Shown in pieces: positions 1 through 8,720 of a DNA stretch of 12,652 bases (position 1 is the stretch's first letter; every line of letters begins with the position of its first letter). The DNA is from an uncultured Propionibacteriaceae bacterium. Lineage in GTDB: Bacteria; Actinomycetota; Actinomycetes; Propionibacteriales; Propionibacteriaceae. The stretch covers positions 1 through 12,652 of the forward strand of contig CALMAD010000393.1 of assembly GCA_937859105.1 (NCBI GenBank). The letters are read 5' to 3'. Position numbers and translations under genes: made by a program. A model generated the notes under the pieces. The model was not told the DNA's origin and made no database searches. It saw nothing but the letters and a program-made list of their open reading frames with translations.

Positions 1-2423
<2,423 letters not shown>

Positions 2424-2464
2424 GAGTGCTCCTTCCGAGGCGATGTGGAGGCGCCTCAGATCAA

Positions 2465-2485
2465 GTTGAGTTCGCTAGACTCAAC
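2465..2485. promoter_or_regulatory. HAIR element (HspR operator) of clpB
   Basis: Seen directly: GTTGAGT-N7-ACTCAAC, a perfect 7-bp inverted repeat with a 7-bp spacer. The known HAIR consensus in Streptomyces and mycobacteria is CTTGAGT-N7-ACTCAAG; this site differs only by a symmetric outermost C to G change. It ends 42 bp upstream of the clpB start, where HspR would cover the promoter. Inference: clpB is repressed by HspR and induced by heat or protein aggregation. No hspR gene lies in the window. Confidence 0.9.
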
Positions 2486-2523
2486 TATGCCACGGAGGCG
2501 GATATTCCGCGTCCGACGAGGGT

Positions 2524-2538
2524 CGCCGCGCCGCGGCG
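2524..2538 (-). terminator. possible hairpin downstream of the ATL gene
   Basis: CGCCGC-GCC-GCGGCG can form a 6-bp stem with a 3-nt loop about 70 nt past the ATL stop and upstream of the clpB promoter. It has no U-tract. In DNA this GC-rich, small palindromes are frequent, so this is only a candidate for keeping ATL transcription out of clpB. Confidence 0.3.
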
Positions 2539-2607
2539 GGCGGCGTCCGCAGCGTGGCTAGCAGGGTTGGGCGGGGCGGCACCCTCAGCCAGGGGGGCGG
2601 TGCCAGG

Positions 2608-2958
2608 TCAGGCCGGGCTCCCCGCCGGCCAGTCCAGCAGGGCCGCGTAGTAGTCGGACGCCAGCCGCTCGAGATCCGCCCGGCAGCGGCGGATCGCGCA
2701 GCCACGCCCATCGGACGCCAGCGGGACGCCCTCGGCGTCCCAGCGGGGCAGCGCCCGCTGGAGGATCTCGGCCGGCAGGACGCCCGCCGCGTTGACCACC
2801 CGCCACCAGGCCACCTCGTGCCCGCGCTCGCGCAGGACCGCGCCCACCTGACGAGGGCCGACGCCGACGATCCGCGCGACGTCCCCGTACGCGACAACGC
2901 GCCCCGCCGGGATCTGTTCGACCGCCAGCAGGACGCGTTCGGCAGCCTGATGGTTCAC
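2608..2958 (-). CDS. alkyltransferase-like protein (ATL, MGMT-family DNA-binding domain)
   Basis: 116 aa, matching the single C-terminal domain of O6-alkylguanine-DNA alkyltransferase. Family landmarks: AGRVVAYGDVA at 18-28, where Y24 matches the base-flipping Tyr; GPRQVG at 34-39, where R36 matches the Arg finger; and AWWRVVNAAG at 50-59, where MGMT has PCHRV. The alkyl-acceptor Cys is Trp51, so it cannot take an alkyl group. Known ATLs (E. coli YbaZ, S. pombe Atl1) bind alkylated guanine and hand the lesion to nucleotide excision repair; that role is inferred here. The His after the Cys position is also Trp (W52), unlike the usual PWHRV of ATLs. The start is GTG at 2958, without an SD but 6 nt after a TAGCCT box, so it is probably leaderless. 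The CBM48 gene ends 28 bp upstream on the same strand. Confidence 0.88.
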   Translation of the reverse strand: MNHQAAERVLLAVEQIPAGRVVAYGDVARIVGVGPRQVGAVLRERGHEVAWWRVVNAAGVLPAEILQRALPRWDAEGVPLASDGRGCAIRRCRADLERLASDYYAALLDWPAGSPA

Positions 2959-2964
2959 CGGGTC

Positions 2965-2970
2965 AGGCTA
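2965..2970 (-). promoter_or_regulatory. -10 box of a leaderless ATL promoter
   Basis: On the minus strand TAGCCT (TANNNT pattern) is followed by 6 nt and then the GTG start, with no SD between. This is the common geometry of leaderless actinobacterial mRNAs. If real, the ATL gene has its own promoter despite sitting 28 bp behind the CBM48 gene. No convincing -35 is seen. Confidence 0.45.
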
Positions 2971-2986
2971 GCCCGGAAGCGTGGGC

Positions 2987-3511
2987 TCAGGCGGCGTCCT
3001 TGGCGGCCGCCTTCTTCGCCGTCGTCGCGCGCGGGGCCTTGGACGCCTTCGTCGCGCGCTTGGCCGGCGCCTTCTTCGGGGCGACCTTCTCCTCGACGGC
3101 CTGCGCGGCGTCCTCGACGGCCTCGACGACCTCGGTGACCTTCTCCGCCACCTTCTCGGCGACCTTCTTGGTGGCCGACTTCTCGGCGACCTTCTTGGCG
3201 GCCGGCTTGCGGGTGCGCGGGGCGGGCTTGGCCTGCGGCACGACGACGCTGGCGCCCTCGTCGACGTAGGACGCCTCCGGCTCGTCGAACCACTGGCCGT
3301 TCTCGCCGAGGTAGCGGAACACGGAGATGTAGTCGGCCGGCACGACGACCGAGGTCGACTGCGACTTGCCGCGCTTCACGAGCGGGTTGGCGCCGGGCGT
3401 CCAGTCGTTGAAGTTGCCGACGACCGAGATCGCGCCGGCGGGGTGGTCGGCCGGAAGGGTGAACGTGATCTTCTGACCACGGGTCTTGGTGTCGCGGGTG
3501 ATCTTGAGCAT
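2987..3511 (-). CDS. CBM48/AMPK-type glycan-binding domain protein with Lys/Ala-rich histone-like tail
   Basis: 174 aa in two halves. Residues about 10-92 form an isoamylase-N / AMPK-beta type beta-sandwich; the hallmark GNFNDW sits at 32-37, followed by a segment fitting the later strands (VFRYLGENGQWFDEPEASY, 64-82). Known members of this fold bind glycogen or starch-like glucans. Residues about 94-174 are low-complexity and basic, with KKVAEK-type repeats, a short acidic helical stretch (EVVEAVEDAAQAVEEKV) and an H1-like ending rich in KAAAK/RATKA. There is no catalytic domain, signal peptide or TM segment, so it is cytosolic. The ATG is supported by an AGAGG-type SD 5 nt upstream. A glycan- or protein-binding sandwich with a nucleic-acid- or polyanion-binding tail is inferred; the actual function is unknown. 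The only close same-strand neighbour is the ATL gene. Confidence 0.85.
   Translation of the reverse strand: MLKITRDTKTRGQKITFTLPADHPAGAISVVGNFNDWTPGANPLVKRGKSQSTSVVVPADYISVFRYLGENGQWFDEPEASYVDEGASVVVPQAKPAPRTRKPAAKKVAEKSATKKVAEKVAEKVTEVVEAVEDAAQAVEEKVAPKKAPAKRATKASKAPRATTAKKAAAKDAA
3154..3204 (-). repeat. 27-bp-period direct repeat in the CBM48 protein tail
   Basis: Two 24-nt units (3154-3177 and 3181-3204) differ at one base (TTGGTGG versus TTGGCGG). They encode the repeated KKVAEK motif of the basic tail. Replication slippage could readily change the tail length at this point. Confidence 0.75.
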
Positions 3512-3770
3512 GAGTCCTCTTTCGGATCTGCGGGTCCGGCGGCGGACGGATCATGGACCGCTCGCCGGGGGGCGCCCTGGGGTGGGCGCCACGAAGTGTT
3601 GTATTGGTAGCTAAGACTAGTGGACTCGCCCGCTCCAGCCCGGGTGGCTCAGCCCGTGTCGTGCGACCGATCGTGGCCGGCGATCTGCGACGTTGGGGGC
3701 CCCTGCTCACCCTTCGGGGGCTAACGTGTCGCCCACGGCACGCCGGGCGGCGTCTGTCGAGAGGTTGACC
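3512..3770. other. divergent intergenic region with a hairpin and an AT-rich island
   Basis: This 259-bp gap separates the minus-strand CBM48 gene from the plus-strand lipoprotein gene. GGCGCCC-TGGGGT-GGGCGCC at 3571-3590 is a perfect 7-bp stem with a 6-nt loop. About 3597-3622 is conspicuously AT-rich for this genome (GTGTTGTATTGGTAGC and on to ACTAGT) and probably holds the promoter of one or both genes; I could not fix a -35/-10 pair. If the CBM48 promoter lies there, the hairpin would be in its 5' UTR. AGAGG about 8 nt before 3771 is the lipoprotein SD. No gene is seen here. Confidence 0.5.
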
Positions 3771-4684
3771 ATGCACCCCGCACGACTGTCGTCGCTGGCC
3801 GGAACCGCGCTCCTGCTCGGCTCCCTCCTGCTGAGCGCCTGCGCGCCCTCGCCGGCCGATCCTTCGCACACCGACCAACTCGGCAAGAGCCTCGAGGCCT
3901 TCGCGTCCACGGGGACCGGTCAGCCGGTCGACGTGCTCATCAACACCCCGGTGGAGCCCACCCTGTTCGTCGACGGCAAGGCGGTCCGCTACGTGGCTCG
4001 GAACGGCCAGGTCGAGGCGACGACGGATCGGCCCGCCGAATGGGGCTCCCCGCGCGCCGTCGGCGACTGGAATCTCCAGGCCATCACGGCCTTCTACCCC
4101 GACGCGTGCGACGGCAAGGCGGTGCGGGCCCTGGCCCTGCCCCAAGGCCAGACGCTGGTCGAGGTGTCCTGCTCGGCGAAGCTCGTCAAGGAGGCATCGG
4201 CGATCACACCCTGGAGGCGTTGAGCGACATCAGCAGCGAGGCCAGCCTCGGCACGTTGCTCAAGGAGGCGTCCCTGCTCGGGGACCTCTCCAAGACTCGG
4301 ACGGTCTTCCTGCCCGGGAAGGGCGGCATCAACGTCGCGCGCGTCGCGTCGTTCACCCTGGACAGCACAGGGGTCGGGCCCGACGGCAAGCCCTGCACGA
4401 TCTCCTTCGCCCGATCGTTCGAGGCGCACCGCGAGCGCGGCGGCACCGTGTTGGGCGGGCTCGAGTGCTCCACCTCCGGCGACGCCTCCAGGCCCACCTT
4501 TGACCTGTCGAAGATCGACGCCGCCCAATTCGCGGACGCGATGAGGATGCTCTCGCAGGCCAAGGGTCGCTCGGTGGAGGACTCGATGGGCGTCACGATC
4601 AAGGGCGACCCTCAGTACGGCATCGTCGCGACGGCAACGTGGCAGAACCCTCTGCAGACCGCCCGCGTCGCCATGCAGCCGTAG
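3771..4684 (+). pseudogene. lipoprotein of unknown family, copy A, broken by a 1-nt frameshift
   Basis: The ATG at 3771 follows GAGAGG and begins a lipoprotein signal peptide with lipobox LSAC (lipidated Cys24). Frame 1 aligns with copy B up to K140-E141, then runs into TGA at 4221-4223 (150 aa). The remaining homology to copy B (LSDISSEASLGTLLKEA through to the final residues) continues in the other frame to TAG at 4682-4684. Copy B has AAGGAGGACATC where this gene has AAGGAGG-CATC, so inserting one base after 4194 restores a 304-aa protein. Both copies then share four mature-domain cysteines, VGPD-KPC, SMGV and YGIVA/HGIVA-TATW-type motifs. No slippery heptamer is visible, although the break lies in a perfect SD-like AAGGAGG. 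Options are a true pseudogene, a sequencing error or, less likely, recoding. The function of the family is unknown; it would sit on the outer face of the membrane. Confidence 0.85.
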
Positions 4685-4730
4685 GCCTGCGCGCCTCCCA
4701 ACCCCGCACGTCCCCGTCGAAAGGCTGACC

Positions 4731-5675
4731 ATGAAACGCTCCAGGCTGGCGTCCCTGACCGGAACCGCGCTCCTTTTGGGCTCCCTGCTGCTGAGCGCCT
4801 GCGCGCCCTCGCCGGCGGGCGCGCCCGCGGGCAACGACGACGGGGCGATCGAGCAGCTCACCACAGACGTCCGGGCGTTCGGCTCGGTCGGCTCCGGGAA
4901 GCCGGTCGAGTTGTCGCTCAGCGACCGGGCGACCCGCGCGGCGATGTTCGTCGACGGCAAGCCCGTCTACGCCGTCGCGTCCGGAGGTTCGGCCCGGACG
5001 TCCGACGACTCGAACCCGCCCCAGTCGGGCATCCCGCGCCCCGCCGCCGACTGGGACGTGAAGGCGATCGCGGCCTTCTACCCCGACGTCTGTCAAGACA
5101 AGCAGGTGCTGGCGCGGTCCCTGCGGGACGGCCACACCATGATCGCGGTCTCCTGCGGGATGAGCTTCGCGAAGGAGGACATCGACGGCCACGTCTTCGA
5201 GCGGCTCGACGACATCTCGTCGGCGGCCACGCTCGACACGCTGCTGCAGGAGGCCGCGATGGCCGTCGACCTGTCCCAGACCCGCTCCGTCCGGCTGCCC
5301 GCCCGGGGCGGGATCAGCGGCACGGGACTCGCGGCGTCCTTCAACGCCGGAACGGTGGTGGGGCCGGACGACAAGCCCTGCCCCGCGTTCTTCACCCGCT
5401 CGTTCGAGGTCGGCGGCCCGATGATGGCGCCCACCGCGACCGGCCCCTCGTGCGACCCCCTGGCCGACCGCTCCGCCACGACGTTCGACCTCTCCAGGAT
5501 GACCGGCGAGAAGCTGGCGCAGGGGCTGAAGCAGCTCTCGGCGGCCGGAGGGCAGCCGCTCAGCGAGTCGATGGGCGTCGAGCTGACGGGCGACGGCAAG
5601 CACGGCATCGTCGCGAAGGCCACCTGGAAGGCGCCGGCCAAGAAGTCCGCCCAGCTGACGATCAAGGAGGGCTGA
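4731..5675 (+). CDS. lipoprotein of unknown family, copy B (intact)
   Basis: 314 aa. The ATG is preceded by GAAAGG 7 nt upstream, in a stretch (GTCGAAAGGCTGACC) nearly identical to that before copy A. The signal peptide has a basic start (MKRSR), a Leu-rich core and lipobox LSAC with Cys24 as lipidation site. The mature part begins with a Pro/Gly/Ala linker. Apparent motifs are FVDGKPVYAVA (73-83), DWDVKAIAAFYPDVC (107-121), VSC (140-142), GPDDKPC (211-217) and SMGVELTGDGKHGIVAKATW near the end. The four cysteines 121, 142, 217 and 241 are shared with copy A and could form disulfides outside the cell. The C-terminus is Lys-rich. I recognise no known domain; this is a tandem duplicate 46 bp downstream of copy A and probably co-transcribed with it. 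Confidence 0.9.
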   Translation: MKRSRLASLTGTALLLGSLLLSACAPSPAGAPAGNDDGAIEQLTTDVRAFGSVGSGKPVELSLSDRATRAAMFVDGKPVYAVASGGSARTSDDSNPPQSGIPRPAADWDVKAIAAFYPDVCQDKQVLARSLRDGHTMIAVSCGMSFAKEDIDGHVFERLDDISSAATLDTLLQEAAMAVDLSQTRSVRLPARGGISGTGLAASFNAGTVVGPDDKPCPAFFTRSFEVGGPMMAPTATGPSCDPLADRSATTFDLSRMTGEKLAQGLKQLSAAGGQPLSESMGVELTGDGKHGIVAKATWKAPAKKSAQLTIKEG

Positions 5676-5687
5676 CCCCCGCCCAGC

Positions 5688-5709
5688 GGCGGCCGGTGCA
5701 ACCGGCGCC
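5688..5709 (+). terminator. hairpin after lipoprotein copy B
   Basis: GGC-G-GCCGGT-GCA-ACCGGC-GCC forms a 9-bp stem with one bulged G and a 3-nt loop, 12 nt past the stop codon. It has no U-tract, as is common in high-GC actinobacteria. It probably ends the lipoprotein transcript before the ABC transporter promoter. Confidence 0.55.
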
Positions 5710-5776
5710 GGCGGCGTCCTCGGGGAAGGGCGTGCAACGAACGGCGCACGTTCACGGGTTTGTCGGACGCCCGCGC

Positions 5777-5782
5777 TACCTT
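5777..5782 (+). promoter_or_regulatory. -10 box of a leaderless ABC transporter promoter
   Basis: TACCTT (TANNNT pattern) is followed by exactly 7 nt and then the ATG at 5790, with no SD. This spacing puts the transcription start at or next to the A of the ATG. It is the reason I prefer 5790 over the in-frame upstream TTG at 5760. A clear -35 is not seen. Confidence 0.5.
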
Positions 5783-5789
5783 GTGCCGC

Positions 5790-7715
5790 ATGCGCAGCAT
5801 CTCCCGCCTCCTCTCGGCCGCCCGCGAGCTGTGGCCGTACTACCTCGGCATCGCCCTCGCGTCGGTGGCGGTCGCGGGCACGACGCTGCTCACCCCGTTC
5901 ATCATCAAGTGGGCCACCGACGAGGTCGTCGCGCAGACGCAGGGCCAGGGCCGCGGCGTCGGCTTGCTCGTGTGGCTGGCGGTCGGGCTGCTGGCGGTCG
6001 AGCTCGCCAACACGCTGCTCACCAATGTGGGCGGCTACCTGGGCGACGTGATGACGGTGCGGCTCCGGGCGATCCTGTCCTCGCGGTACTACGCCAGGCT
6101 GCTGAGCCTCCCCCAGCGCTACTTCGACGGCCAGCTCACCGGCACCGTCATCAACCGGCTGCAACGATCGATCACCGAGACCACGCAGTTCCTGCAGACG
6201 GTCAGCAACGGGTTCCTGCCGATGATCGTCACGCTGGTCGCGACGCTCGGCATCACCGCCACCTACTCGTGGACCCTCGCGCTGCTCCTCATCGTGATCT
6301 ACCCCGTCTTCGCCTGGCTCACCACGCTCACGTCGCGCCGCTGGCAGGCCATCGAGCGCGCCAAGAACCACGAGTACGACGTGGCGGGCGGCCGGTTCGC
6401 CGAGGCGATCGGGCAGATCCGCGTCGTGAAGAGCTTCGTCACCGAGCGCCGCGAGCTGGGCCTCTTCAACGACCGCTACCGGCGCACGGTCGGGCTGACG
6501 TCGGAGCAGTCCCGCTGGTGGCATCTGATGGACGTGGCGCGTCGCGCCGCCCTGAACCTCATCTTCTTCGGCGTGTATCTGATCATCTTCACGCGCACGG
6601 CGTCCGGGGAGTTCACGCTCGGCGTCATGGTGCTGCTCGTGCAGCTCGTCGCCATGGCGAAGACGCCGATCACCTCCATGAGTTTCTATGTGGACGCCTC
6701 ACAGCGCGCCATCACCGGTAGTCGCGATTACTTCCGGGCGATGGCGGAACTGCCGGAACCCCGGGCCGCCATCGACGACACCGCGGCCCTCACGCTGCGG
6801 ACGCCGGCCGCGGCTTCCGGCGCGTCGGCGGCGCCACCGGGCGAGCCAGAGGCGTCGGCGGAGGCACCCGGCGAGCCAGAGGCGTCCGCGGCCGGGGCGA
6901 CGGCGTCGGGTGAACCGGCCCGCTGGCCGGCCGTGCCCGGCGCGCCGATGGTGGAGTTCGACGACGTCACGTTCGGCTACGACAGCGCGGTGCCGGTGCT
7001 CAGCGATATCTCGTTCGCGATCGCTCGCGGCGAGCGCATCGCGTTCGTCGGCGAGTCGGGCGGCGGCAAGACCACGCTGGTGAACCTGCTGCTCGGGCTC
7101 TACGCGCCCGACGCCGGGTCGGTGCGCGTGCGGAGCACCGACGTCGCCGACGCCCCGCTCGCCCTGCTCCGCGGGGAGATCGGCGTGGTGTTCCAAGACG
7201 CGTCGCTCTTCTCCGGAACGATCAGGGAGAACATCGCCTACGGGCGTCCGGGGGCCACCGACGCCGAGATCGAAGAGGTGGCGCGCCGCGCCAACGCCCA
7301 CCGGTTCATCGCGAAGCTGGCCGACGGCTACGACGCCGAGATCGGCGAGCGGGGCATCAAGCTGTCCGGCGGGCAGAAGCAGCGCATCGCGGTGGCGCGC
7401 GCGATGCTGAAGGACGCGCCGTTGCTCGTGCTCGACGAGGCGACCAGCGCGCTCGACACGCGGTCGGAACGGCTCGTGCAGCAGGGGCTGGAGCAGCTGA
7501 TGGCCGACCGCACGAGCATCATCATCGCCCACCGGCTCTCCACGATCTCGTCGGTCGACCGCATCGTCACGCTGCGCGACGGCCGCGTCGACGAGATCGG
7601 CACCCCCGACGAGCTGGCCGTCTCCGGCGGCATCTACGGCGAACTGCTGGCGCTGCAGGCGTCCGCGACCAAGGCGGACCGGAAGCGGCTGCAGCGCTTC
7701 GGCATCCGAGGCTGA
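5790..7715 (+). CDS. ABC exporter half-transporter (fused permease and ATPase, MsbA/multidrug type)
   Basis: 641 aa, TMD then NBD, the layout of type IV (MsbA-like) exporters that dimerise to move lipids, drugs or peptides outward using ATP. Six TM segments fall near 17-39, 55-77, 139-158, 160-180, 255-270 and 277-292. The NBD (about 385-625) has Walker A GESGGGKT 421-428, a Q-loop in VVFQDASLF, signature LSGGQ 525-529, Walker B LLVLDE with catalytic E550, a D-loop SALD and switch H581, so it should be active. The linker (about 325-385) is unusually long and Ala/Pro/Glu-rich, with two decapeptide repeats. The substrate cannot be told. The nearest same-strand genes are the lipoproteins, separated by a hairpin, so a shared pathway is not indicated. 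It acts alone as a homodimer or pairs with a half-transporter elsewhere. Confidence 0.95.
   Translation: MRSISRLLSAARELWPYYLGIALASVAVAGTTLLTPFIIKWATDEVVAQTQGQGRGVGLLVWLAVGLLAVELANTLLTNVGGYLGDVMTVRLRAILSSRYYARLLSLPQRYFDGQLTGTVINRLQRSITETTQFLQTVSNGFLPMIVTLVATLGITATYSWTLALLLIVIYPVFAWLTTLTSRRWQAIERAKNHEYDVAGGRFAEAIGQIRVVKSFVTERRELGLFNDRYRRTVGLTSEQSRWWHLMDVARRAALNLIFFGVYLIIFTRTASGEFTLGVMVLLVQLVAMAKTPITSMSFYVDASQRAITGSRDYFRAMAELPEPRAAIDDTAALTLRTPAAASGASAAPPGEPEASAEAPGEPEASAAGATASGEPARWPAVPGAPMVEFDDVTFGYDSAVPVLSDISFAIARGERIAFVGESGGGKTTLVNLLLGLYAPDAGSVRVRSTDVADAPLALLRGEIGVVFQDASLFSGTIRENIAYGRPGATDAEIEEVARRANAHRFIAKLADGYDAEIGERGIKLSGGQKQRIAVARAMLKDAPLLVLDEATSALDTRSERLVQQGLEQLMADRTSIIIAHRLSTISSVDRIVTLRDGRVDEIGTPDELAVSGGIYGELLALQASATKADRKRLQRFGIRG
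6822..6890 (+). repeat. 30-bp tandem repeat encoding Ala/Pro/Glu decapeptides in the ABC linker
   Basis: Units 6822-6851 and 6852-6881 plus a partial third from 6882 encode ASAAPPGEPE, ASAEAPGEPE and ASAAGA, at residues 345-370. The second halves (GGCGAGCCAGAG) are identical. They lengthen the flexible TMD-NBD linker and may vary in number between strains. Confidence 0.85.
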
Positions 7716-7742
7716 GGCGTCCCTGCCTTCCCCGGAACGACG

Positions 7743-7778
7743 AACCGGGCCGCCGGGCACACGCCCGACGACCCGGTT
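7743..7778. terminator. bidirectional hairpin terminator between converging genes
   Basis: AACCGGG (7743-7749) pairs with CCCGGTT (7772-7778), CG with CG, and CGGGC (7754-7758) with GCCCG (7763-7767) around an ACAC loop, with two symmetric C/A mismatches. An outer CGAC (7738-7741) can also pair with GTCG (7781-7784). It lies between the ABC stop (7715) and the kinase stop (7791), so it can end both transcripts. Confidence 0.8.
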
Positions 7779-7790
7779 GAGTCGCGACGA

Positions 7791-8720
7791 TCAGCGGCGG
7801 GCCAGCGCCTCCGCGATCTCGTCGTGGGACGGGCCGTACGCGCCGGCACGCCCGACGGTCACCGTCGAGGTGCCGATCGCGCGCTCGACGGCCGGGACCA
7901 CGTCGGCCCAGGTCGCCTTCGCGAGGGCCTCGCGCTCGGCGGCACCGCCGAGCAGCCCCTCGTCGAGCAGCCCCGAGATGAAGCCGGCCATGAACGAGTC
8001 GCCCGCGCCCACCGTGTCGTTGACCACGACGGGCAGGGTCGACATCTCGTGCAACTCGTCGTCACCGGCGACGAACACGGCCGCCCCGTCCGGGCCCCGG
8101 GTGACCACCATGAGGCGGGGGCCGCGGGTGATCCAGTCGCGGCACACCTCCTCGTAGCTGCGGCCCGGGTAGAGCCAGCCGAGATCCTCGTCGGACGCCT
8201 TCACGACGTCGCTGAGCGCCACGATCTCCTCGACACGCGCCAGCACGTGCTCCGGCGACTCCATCAGCGCCGGACGCGCGTTCGGGTCGTACGAGATCGT
8301 CGCGTTCGTAACCGCCTTGATGGCCGCGACCACCTTCGTGCCGCCCGGCTCCAGCGTGGCGCCGATGCTGCCCGTGTGGACGTGCTCGTAGCCCTGAATG
8401 TCGTCGAGCGACGGCAGATCCCACTCCAGGTCGAAGGTGTAGTCGGCGTGGCCGGCGGCGTCGATCTTGGCGAAGGCCACCGGGGTCTTCGTCGCCGCGT
8501 CGCTGCCCTCGGCGAGGGCGACCTTGCGGTCGGCCGCGTACTGCTTGATCAGGTCTCCCCGATCGTCCTGGCCGATCCAGCACCCCACCGTCGCCTCGTG
8601 GCCGAGGGCGGTGAGGCCGGCGGCCACGTTCAGCAGGCTGCCGCCGACGATCTCGGTGACCTCGCCGTTCTGGTCGACGGCGTCGATGAGTGCCTCGCCC
8701 AGACAGAGCACGCCGCTCAT
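7791..8720 (-). CDS. PfkB-family sugar kinase (fructokinase-like)
   Basis: 309 aa, the usual length for ribokinase/PfkB-fold kinases, which phosphorylate a sugar hydroxyl with ATP in the cytosol. Seen: the N-terminal strand LCLGEALID with D13 in the substrate-contact position, GGSLLN at 26-31 (the GG-N signature), VKASDEDLGWL, and the C-terminal signature NDTVGAGDSF with anion-hole GAGD at 238-241 and catalytic base D241. The start is ATG at 8720, inside the upstream permease's stop (ATGA overlap), so translation is probably coupled. Being encoded with a sugar permease, it should phosphorylate the imported sugar. Overall resemblance is closest to fructokinases, but the exact sugar (fructose, ribose, a ketose or a polyol) cannot be fixed from sequence. 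Confidence 0.92.
   Translation of the reverse strand: MSGVLCLGEALIDAVDQNGEVTEIVGGSLLNVAAGLTALGHEATVGCWIGQDDRGDLIKQYAADRKVALAEGSDAATKTPVAFAKIDAAGHADYTFDLEWDLPSLDDIQGYEHVHTGSIGATLEPGGTKVVAAIKAVTNATISYDPNARPALMESPEHVLARVEEIVALSDVVKASDEDLGWLYPGRSYEEVCRDWITRGPRLMVVTRGPDGAAVFVAGDDELHEMSTLPVVVNDTVGAGDSFMAGFISGLLDEGLLGGAAEREALAKATWADVVPAVERAIGTSTVTVGRAGAYGPSHDEIAEALARR

Noticed and set aside
2448-2457. GAGGCGCCTC palindrome between clpB SD and HAIR
   Set aside because: It is only 10 bp and self-complementary GC-rich decamers are common here; no known operator matches.
4188-4200. Programmed -1 frameshift in lipoprotein copy A
   Set aside because: The SD-like AAGGAGG is suggestive, but there is no slippery heptamer or downstream structure, and the intact paralogue simply has the extra base. 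A deletion or sequencing error is simpler.
5760-5789. Upstream TTG start adding 10 residues to the ABC transporter
   Set aside because: There is no SD, and the extension would cover the TACCTT -10 box that fits a leaderless ATG at 5790.
4599-6524. 641-aa minus-strand open frame
   Set aside because: It lies opposite the lipoprotein and ABC genes and has shadow composition (Arg, Gly, Glu, His, Gln-rich) with no motif.
3771-7715. Lipoproteins plus ABC transporter as one export system
   Set aside because: A hairpin and a separate leaderless-type promoter lie between them, and the exporter is a fused TMD-NBD type that does not use a binding lipoprotein. Proximity alone is not enough.
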